The notes beneath the pieces were generated by a model that made no database searches, was not told the origin of the DNA, and was given only the letters and a program-made list of their open reading frames with translations. A program made the translations under genes and the position numbers. A stretch of DNA of 64,000 nt from Pseudonocardia parietis (GTDB lineage: Bacteria; Actinomycetota; Actinomycetes; Mycobacteriales; Pseudonocardiaceae). This document shows, piece by piece, positions 59,027-64,000 of the stretch (position 1 is its first letter; every line of letters begins with the position of its first letter). Where the stretch lies: contig NZ_JAGINU010000001.1 of the NCBI RefSeq assembly GCF_017876315.1, positions 1,674,001-1,738,000 on the forward strand, in the 5' to 3' direction.

Positions 59027-61261
59027 ATGTTGGTGAGGGGGATTCCCGAAGGCCTGGCGGTCGACCCGCCGGGCCCGGCCCTGTGCGCGGTGCTGGCCGG
59101 TCTGGACCCGGCCCGGCTGGCCAATGCCGACACCGTCGATGTGTTGCAGGCGTGGCGGCGGCTGCGGTCCTATGCCGACGCCCAGGAGCTGGCGATGATG
59201 GCCGAGGTGGGCCGCTGCGACCCGCACGCCCCCTCCGGTACGGCGGTCCGGCTGGTGGAGCCGGATCCGGAGTGTGGCCGGGAGATCGCCACCGCGCTCA
59301 CCTTGACCGAGCTGACCGCTTGGCGTGAGCACGCGTTGGCCGAGATGTTGGTGTATCGGCTCCCGGATGTGCATGCCGCCTTGTCCTGCGGGGACATCGA
59401 CCGCGGTAAGGCCCGGGTGTTCGCCGATCTGCTCGAGCCGCTCAGCGACGCGCAGGCCGAACGCGTCTGCGCCGCGCTGTTGCCCACGGCTCCGGGCCTG
59501 ACGACCGGCCAGCTCCGCGCCCGCATGCAGCGCATGGTGATCGCCATCGACCCGGACGCCGCCCAGCGCCGCTATCGCAAGGCGCTGAGTGAACGGCGCG
59601 TCATCTGCTATCTCGACGACACGGGCACCGCCACCCTCTCCGCGATGGGGTTGGACCCGGGTGCCGCGCAGGCCGCCTGCGAGCGCCTCGACGCCCTGGC
59701 CCGCGACGTGCGTGCGGCCGGGCATCCGGATCCGCTGCCGCGCATCCGCGCCGATCTGGCCACCGCCCTGCTCGACGGCAGTGTCCACGCCCTGAGTCAC
59801 GACCAGATCATCGCCACGATGCTCGCCCGCGCCGTCGCCGCCGCGGCCGACGACCAGACTGAAGCCGAGAGCGAGGACGGCGACACCGGCCAGGATCCCG
59901 CCGGTCAGGGCGATGAGGACAGTGTCGGCGCCGAGGTCGCTTGCCGCGAGGCCGGCGAGCCCGACGACGGCCCTGGCAATGGCGGCCCCGGCCCCGGCCC
60001 CGGCGACGCCGGCAACGGCAACGGCGGCACCGGTGACAGCGAATCCGGTGATCGCGGCACCGGTGACAGCAGGCCCGGTGGCGGTGGCGCGCACGGTGGC
60101 GCTGATGCCGACGGCCCCAGTGCCGACGACCCCAGTGCCGACGACCCCAGTGCCGACGACCGCGACAACGACGACCGCGACAACGACGACCGCGACAAGG
60201 ACGGCAGCGACACCGACACCGATACCGACGACCCCCACACCGATACCGACGACCCCGGCGGCGACTCGGGCGGCGAGGACCCCGACCCCGACGGACCTGA
60301 CGGTCCCAGCGGCCCGGGCGGCCCGCAGAACCCCGACAGCGGCCTCACCGGCCCCGGTGGGCCCGGTGAGACCGGTGGGCCCGGTGGCGGCGTGGAAAGG
60401 GCCCGGCCCGGCATCGAGATCCGGGTACGGCTGTCGACCCTGCTGTGCCACGACGACCATCCCGGCGAGATCCCCGGGCTCGGCCCCGTTCTGGCCCCCA
60501 CCGCACGCGCCTGGGCGGCCGGTCAACGCCACGCCGAGTGGCGGTTCGCGGTGACCGCCCCCGACGGCGACCTGATCCTGGCCGGCCTCACCCGCCTGCG
60601 CCCACCCCGCCGGCCGGAGCACCCACTGATCCGGCAGGCCCACGGTGGCGTCGTCGAACTGCAGGTTCCCGCCGATCTGCTCGTACGGCTCACCGTGGAC
60701 CCGCCGGCCGGGTGGGCTCCGTTGATCGCCGACCTCGCCGCCCAGTACGCCCGTCGCGACGAGCTGCGCACCGCTCTCGACGGGCACCCGGGCAACCGGT
60801 TGCCGCACCTCGCGCTGCGTCGCCACGTCGAGGTCCGCGATCGCACATGTGCTTTTCCGGGCTGTCGCCGCTCGGCCCACAAGGCCCAGCAGGACCACAC
60901 CGAGGAGCATCAGCACGGCGGCCCGAGTGTGACCGACAATCTGGGCCCGTTGTGCCTGCTGCACCATGCGATCAAGACCACCGGGCGCTGGCGCCTGGAA
61001 CAGCCCACACCCGGGGCCTTCCGGTGGAAGAGCCCGCTACAGCGGATCTACTGCACCCGCGGCGAACCCGTCTGCCCACCCGTGCCCGAACCGCTGCCCG
61101 AGCCCGCGGGCCCCGAACGGGCGCCCGCGCCCCGGAGCCGGGCTCAACGCGAACTCGACGATCTCCCCATCTATCGCCCCGCACCCGCGGTGGCGACCGT
61201 GCCGGTCCCGAGCACTCCGACGACCGGCCGTGGGCCACCCGATGACGCGCCGCCCTTCTGA
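59027..61261 (+). CDS. DUF222/13E12-type HNH endonuclease with long acidic linker
   Basis: A 744-residue member of the actinobacterial DUF222-HNH repeat family. DUF222 covers about residues 10-270 (ADTVDVLQAWRRLRSYADAQELAMMAEVGR, SCGDIDRGKARVFADLL). Residues of about 278-458 are an Asp/Gly/Pro/Ser-rich linker made by tandem DNA repeats. A second DUF222-like part follows, then the HNH at about 600-650 (CAFPGC, QQDHTEEHQHGG, NLGPLCLLHHAIK). The linker makes it much longer than the usual 400-500 residues. The start at 59027 is chosen because the SOS box/-10 lies just upstream and the mRNA could be leaderless; ATG at 59012 is inside that box. Confidence 0.85.
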   Translation: MLVRGIPEGLAVDPPGPALCAVLAGLDPARLANADTVDVLQAWRRLRSYADAQELAMMAEVGRCDPHAPSGTAVRLVEPDPECGREIATALTLTELTAWREHALAEMLVYRLPDVHAALSCGDIDRGKARVFADLLEPLSDAQAERVCAALLPTAPGLTTGQLRARMQRMVIAIDPDAAQRRYRKALSERRVICYLDDTGTATLSAMGLDPGAAQAACERLDALARDVRAAGHPDPLPRIRADLATALLDGSVHALSHDQIIATMLARAVAAAADDQTEAESEDGDTGQDPAGQGDEDSVGAEVACREAGEPDDGPGNGGPGPGPGDAGNGNGGTGDSESGDRGTGDSRPGGGGAHGGADADGPSADDPSADDPSADDRDNDDRDNDDRDKDGSDTDTDTDDPHTDTDDPGGDSGGEDPDPDGPDGPSGPGGPQNPDSGLTGPGGPGETGGPGGGVERARPGIEIRVRLSTLLCHDDHPGEIPGLGPVLAPTARAWAAGQRHAEWRFAVTAPDGDLILAGLTRLRPPRRPEHPLIRQAHGGVVELQVPADLLVRLTVDPPAGWAPLIADLAAQYARRDELRTALDGHPGNRLPHLALRRHVEVRDRTCAFPGCRRSAHKAQQDHTEEHQHGGPSVTDNLGPLCLLHHAIKTTGRWRLEQPTPGAFRWKSPLQRIYCTRGEPVCPPVPEPLPEPAGPERAPAPRSRAQRELDDLPIYRPAPAVATVPVPSTPTTGRGPPDDAPPF
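60116..60190. repeat. Two adjoining 15-base coding repeats in the HNH linker
   Basis: cccagtgccgacgac three times (60116-60160), then cgcgacaacgacgac twice (60161-60190). They encode acidic SADDP and RDNDD pentapeptides. Confidence 0.95.
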
Positions 61262-61423
61262 ACAGTGAGGCACCGGCCCCGGATGAGACACGCCCGGGGC
61301 CGGGTGCCCGCTGCTCGACTCCCGGTGTCAGCAGCGGTTCGATCACCGACCGCAGCTGCGCGGGCGAAGTGCGTCACGGGGCGCGGAACAGTTCGGCGAG
61401 CCGCGTACGGCGGGCTTCGTACC

Positions 61424-62224
61424 TCATACACGTCGACCCTCGGTGATGCGGTCGATCCAGGACTGCCAGGCGGCGGTGCGGGACGCGCGGTCCACCGGGA
61501 CGCCGTAGAAGTACTGGGTCGTGCTCACCATGTGGTGCAGGTCGTCGGCCATGAACCGATAGAGGCCGTGCTCGGTGCGGATGCCGAGCAGGAACCTGTC
61601 GCGCAGGTCCACGACGCCCTCGATGGGACCGATGCCCTCGATGGGACCGATGCCCTCGACGGGATCGATGCCCTCGACAGGTCCGAGGCCCTCCGGGGTG
61701 AGGCGCACCCACTCGCCGAGCGCCGGTTCGGCGCCGAGCCGCGTGAGCAGGTCGGCCCACACCCTGTCGCCGGGCCGGTCGGTGAACCCGGTGGCGACCA
61801 CGGTGGCCACCGGCAGCCCGGGGAAGTGCCGGTAGTACTCGGCCAGGTTGTGCAGGAACATGTCCCATCCCTTGCCGAAACCGTCGTACTCGGCCTCCCA
61901 GTCGTCACCGTCGAAGAACCCGCTCTGGACCAGGCGGAGCACGGTGGTGCCGCCCTCCCTGCCCCCGACCAGGAACTCCAGCGTCATCGGGGGCTCACCG
62001 TCCGGGCCGGGCGCTCCGTAGACGACCCGCCGGCCCGGCTCGGACTCCAGCACCCGGCCGGCCTGGGTGTTGCCACCGCCGAAGTCGGCGCCGAGCTCGT
62101 CGTCCGTGTGCTCGTGCGGTACGAACCAGATCGACATGCCCTCCGGGGTGGAGATCGCCTGCCAGACCTGTTCGGGGGTGGCGGCCAGCTCGATCTCCTT
62201 GGCCAGCCGCCGGCGCTCGTCCAT
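61424..62224 (-). CDS. SRPBCC/AHSA1-like protein
   Basis: A 266-residue protein. The N-terminal two thirds have the AHSA1-type SRPBCC fold (KEIELAATPEQVWQAISTPEGMSIWFVPHE, FDGDDWEAEYDGFGKGWDMFLHNLAEYYRHF). The C-terminal third is a shorter, more divergent SRPBCC-like part ending SWIDRITEGRRV. Residues of about 178-201 (GPVEGIDPVEGIGPIEGIG) come from an 18-base tandem repeat and form a flexible linker between the two parts. The start is ATG at 62224, 5 bases after the VOC gene. It is the last gene of the ArsR-VOC-SRPBCC operon; the ligand is unknown. Confidence 0.85.
   Translation of the reverse strand: MDERRRLAKEIELAATPEQVWQAISTPEGMSIWFVPHEHTDDELGADFGGGNTQAGRVLESEPGRRVVYGAPGPDGEPPMTLEFLVGGREGGTTVLRLVQSGFFDGDDWEAEYDGFGKGWDMFLHNLAEYYRHFPGLPVATVVATGFTDRPGDRVWADLLTRLGAEPALGEWVRLTPEGLGPVEGIDPVEGIGPIEGIGPIEGVVDLRDRFLLGIRTEHGLYRFMADDLHHMVSTTQYFYGVPVDRASRTAAWQSWIDRITEGRRV
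61622..61693. repeat. 18-base coding tandem repeat, four copies
   Basis: Units at 61622, 61640, 61658 and 61676. The first two are identical (gatgggaccgatgccctc), the third differs at two bases and the fourth at four. They encode the hexapeptide G-P-I/V-E-G-I/L in the SRPBCC protein. Confidence 0.95.
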
Positions 62225-62229
62225 CGTGA

Positions 62230-62640
62230 TCAGTCCTGCTGGGCGAGCACGATCAGGTTGCCGCAGGTGTCGTCGAACACCGCCATCGCGCCGAAGTCGG
62301 TCGTCGTCGGCTCCTGGGTGAACCTGGCGCCCAGCTCCGTCATCCGCTCGTAGTCCTGCTGCAGGTTCGTGCTCCCGAGCATGGTGAACGGCATGCCCGC
62401 CTCGTAGAGCGTCTTCTTGTACACCTGCGCGGCCGGCTCGCCGCCGATCTGGACACCGGGGTTGCCGTCGGGCTCGAGCAGCAGCTCGACACCGTCCGGC
62501 GCGTCGGGTGAGACGACGGTCAGCCAGCGGGCGTCGCCCGCCGGGACGTCGGTCTTCTTCACGAAGCCCAGCACGTCGGTGTAGAACGCCAGGGCCTTGG
62601 CCTGGTCGTCGACCAGGATGCTGGTCACCGGAACGAACAT
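62230..62640 (-). CDS. VOC (glyoxalase/bleomycin-resistance fold) protein
   Basis: A 136-residue vicinal-oxygen-chelate protein: VPVTSILVDDQAKALAFYTDVLGFVKKTDVP, then ELLLEPDGNPG, YERMTELGARFTQEP and MAVFDDTCGNLIVLAQ, the normal one-domain VOC layout. The metal-site Glu/His positions are only partly kept (a typical opening His is absent), so a dioxygenase role is unlikely; a binding or isomerase role is possible. The start is ATG at 62640, 2 bases after the ArsR-type stop. It belongs to the same transcript. Confidence 0.85.
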   Translation of the reverse strand: MFVPVTSILVDDQAKALAFYTDVLGFVKKTDVPAGDARWLTVVSPDAPDGVELLLEPDGNPGVQIGGEPAAQVYKKTLYEAGMPFTMLGSTNLQQDYERMTELGARFTQEPTTTDFGAMAVFDDTCGNLIVLAQQD

Positions 62641-62642
62641 GA

Positions 62643-63236
62643 TCAGGTCTTCCCTTCTCGTCGGACGGTCGGGTGCACGGCGACCACGATCCGGTGGGCC
62701 CGGCCGCCGGTCGCGGACGCGTCGTGGTGCTTCGCGATCAGCGAGGTCACCGCCCCGGTCAGCTCCTCGGCGAACGCGGCGCGGTCCGCCGCCGAGGCGA
62801 ACCGGATCTCACCGTCCATGGCGAACGTGGCGAGCCGGGTCCGGGTCCTGGCCGCGCCCGCGATCAGCTCCCCCACGTCGCGCACCAGCCGCGCGGCCAC
62901 CGCGAGCAACCAACGCGCGGACAGCCGGTCGGGTGACCGCTGCGGATCGGGCTCGACCGCGGCCAGGGCGCTCGGTGAGATCACGTACGACGCCGCGGTC
63001 GCCCGAAGCAGGCGTTCGGTGAAGTTGCCCTTGCGCCGCTCCTCGACCAGCTCGACCAGTCCGTGCTGTTCCAGCGCCCGCAGGTGGTAGTTGACCTTCT
63101 GCCGGCTGAGCCCGACCCGCTGTGCCAGCGTGGTCGCCGAGCCGGGCTCGGACAGCTCGGCCAGCAGCCGGGCACGGACCGGGTCCAGCGCGACCTCGGC
63201 CGCTCCCGGATCGTCGATCACCGTCACATCGTGCAC
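62643..63236 (-). CDS. ArsR-type helix-turn-helix regulator
   Basis: A 197-residue protein. The winged helix lies at about 14-75 (DPVRARLLAELSEPGSATTLAQRVGLSRQKVNYHLRALEQHGLVELVEERRKGNFTERLLRATA, the HTH_20/ArsR pattern). A helical C-terminal domain follows. No CxC metal motif is present, so it does not look like a metal sensor. The start is GTG at 63236; the likely promoter ends 7 bases upstream, so the mRNA appears leaderless. An inverted repeat TTGACAA-N6-TTGTCAA overlaps the -35 box, which suggests autoregulation. It controls the VOC and SRPBCC genes downstream. Confidence 0.85.
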   Translation of the reverse strand: MHDVTVIDDPGAAEVALDPVRARLLAELSEPGSATTLAQRVGLSRQKVNYHLRALEQHGLVELVEERRKGNFTERLLRATAASYVISPSALAAVEPDPQRSPDRLSARWLLAVAARLVRDVGELIAGAARTRTRLATFAMDGEIRFASAADRAAFAEELTGAVTSLIAKHHDASATGGRAHRIVVAVHPTVRREGKT

Positions 63237-63242
63237 GCCCCC

Positions 63243-63271
63243 ATAGTGGCGTTGACAACTTTTTTTGTCAA
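63243..63271 (-). promoter_or_regulatory. Promoter and operator of the ArsR operon
   Basis: On the minus strand TTGACA (63271-63266), a 17-base spacer and CACTAT (63248-63243), which puts +1 at about the GTG at 63236. The inverted repeat TTGACAA-N6-TTGTCAA (63252-63271) covers the -35 and the spacer; its centre is an unusual T-run. Confidence 0.65.
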
Positions 63272-63276
63272 AGGGG

Positions 63277-64000
63277 TCAACCACCGGAGCACGGGCCGGG
63301 CGGGAACGCGCCGGTGCGCCCGGCGAGCCACGGCAGCGAGTCGGCGAAGGCCGCGGAGAACACGTCGAAGTCGTGCCCACCGCCGTCGACCACCTTCTCG
63401 CAGACGGTGATCCCGGCCCGGCGCGCGATCGGGACCAGCTCGGTCGTCGCGGCCATCGGCTGCGCGTCGACCGAACCGACCTCGAACCAGCCCCCGGTGT
63501 CCGGGAACCGCTGCGCGGCGAGGATCGCCGACGGCTCGTGCGCCTCGAACGCCTGCTGCGATCCGCCGAACAGCTGGGCGACGGCGGAGGCGGTGTCGTC
63601 GTTGGTCTCGCCGGAGCGGGGCCCGGCGAGCCCGGCGTAGTCGCCGAACGAGCCGAACAGGGTGGGATGACGCAGCGCCAGCATGATCGCGCACGACCCG
63701 CCCTCGGACAGCCCGGCCACCGCCCAGGCTCGGCCCGGCTCGGCCGTCCGGAACGTCTCGTGCACATAGCGGACGACGTCGTCGGTCAGGTAGGTCTCGA
63801 CCTTCCCGGCGGGTCCGTCGACGCACTCGGTGTCTCCGTCGAGGGAGCCGTTGATGTCGGGCATGACCAGGATCGGCGCCCGGCCCCCGTGCGCGGCGGC
63901 GAACGCGTTCGCGGTGTCGTCGGCGCGGCCGCCGTCGGTCCAGTCCTGCGGGGATCCGGGGGTGCCGTGCAGCAGCACGACCACCGGCAGCTCCGGCCGG
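63277..64000 (-). CDS. Esterase (alpha/beta hydrolase), N terminus outside the window
   Basis: The C-terminal 240 or so residues of an esterase of the putative-esterase (EstD/IroE-like) family. The frame is open to the right edge (RPELPVVVLLHGTPG). Visible motifs: LLHGTPGSPQDW (oxyanion loop), the nucleophile elbow GLSEGGSCAIM, ATTELVPIARR and the catalytic His in DGGGHDFDVFSAAF. MPDINGSLDGDTECVDGPAGKVETYL is typical of proteins related to mycolyltransferase antigen 85. It ends 40 bases before the ArsR-type regulator on the same strand; the operon promoter lies in that gap. Confidence 0.85.
   Translation of the reverse strand, partial: RPELPVVVLLHGTPGSPQDWTDGGRADDTANAFAAAHGGRAPILVMPDINGSLDGDTECVDGPAGKVETYLTDDVVRYVHETFRTAEPGRAWAVAGLSEGGSCAIMLALRHPTLFGSFGDYAGLAGPRSGETNDDTASAVAQLFGGSQQAFEAHEPSAILAAQRFPDTGGWFEVGSVDAQPMAATTELVPIARRAGITVCEKVVDGGGHDFDVFSAAFADSLPWLAGRTGAFPPGPCSGG

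Overview
The window reads as a chromosomal stretch of a high-GC actinomycete, probably of the Pseudonocardiaceae. The evidence is the strong G/C bias at third codon positions, frequent GTG (and one TTG) starts, an F420 pathway gene (fbiC), a monomeric isocitrate dehydrogenase, PknB-type kinases, a TIGR04222 membrane protein and a DUF222/HNH gene. The family name is an inference. No rRNA, tRNA, CRISPR array, insertion sequence or prophage was seen. About 55 genes are supported, and both window edges cut a gene.

Layout. 1-8.6 kb: 3' part of dnaE2 (error-prone polymerase), an acetate-permease-like protein, a trkA-trkH potassium uptake pair, folD with a DUF3017 gene, and a DUF2252 gene behind AT-rich operator-like sites. 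8.7-16.3 kb: monomeric icd, a small SH3-like membrane protein, exonuclease III translationally coupled to a membrane pseudokinase, fbiC and a DUF6191 peptide. 16.4-22.1 kb: a duplicated HxlR-type regulator, trpS, a YihY/BrkB membrane protein, a small membrane ORF containing a long hairpin, a D-alanyl-D-alanine carboxypeptidase and an SRPBCC protein.

22.3-43.9 kb is the nucleoside section. A BMP-type lipoprotein, an ATPase and two permeases overlap start-to-stop and run into cdd and deoA, giving import plus pyrimidine nucleoside breakdown. Adenosine deaminase (add), uracil phosphoribosyltransferase (upp), a phosphohexo/pentomutase (pmmB-like) and purine nucleoside phosphorylase follow at a distance. 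Between them lie two repeat-rich coiled-coil proteins, VC0807-like and DUF2306 membrane proteins, a MurJ flippase without a kinase domain and a PatB/MalY aminotransferase. 44-54.5 kb: a canonical PknB-like kinase, an M20 amidohydrolase, a gamma-glutamylcyclotransferase-like protein, LpdA-type quinone reductase, a divergent TetR/carboxylesterase pair, a degenerate exonuclease-like gene, and accA3. 54.7-58.2 kb: a TIGR04222 protein, then sufE-like, sseA, DUF1348 and maf on the minus strand. 58.3-64 kb is accessory: an orphan FitA-like antitoxin, a large DUF222/HNH nuclease with a LexA-type SOS box, and an ArsR/VOC/SRPBCC operon beside an esterase cut by the window edge.

The order dnaE2, folD-DUF3017, icd, trpS-yihY, dac, cdd-deoA-add, an Rv3311-like gene, upp, pmmB, deoD, amidohydrolase, lpdA, accA3, sufE, sseA, maf follows the Mycobacterium tuberculosis order from Rv3370c to Rv3282 as I remember it. 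Genes that do not fit that backbone stand out as lineage-specific insertions. The most unusual items are the kinase-dead membrane protein coupled to exonuclease III, the dead exonuclease-like gene beside the TetR/esterase pair, the SOS-box/leaderless HNH gene, the exactly duplicated wHTH-zinc-ribbon regulator, the two designed-looking coiled-coil repeat proteins, and several coding-end tandem repeats (folD, trkH/trkA).
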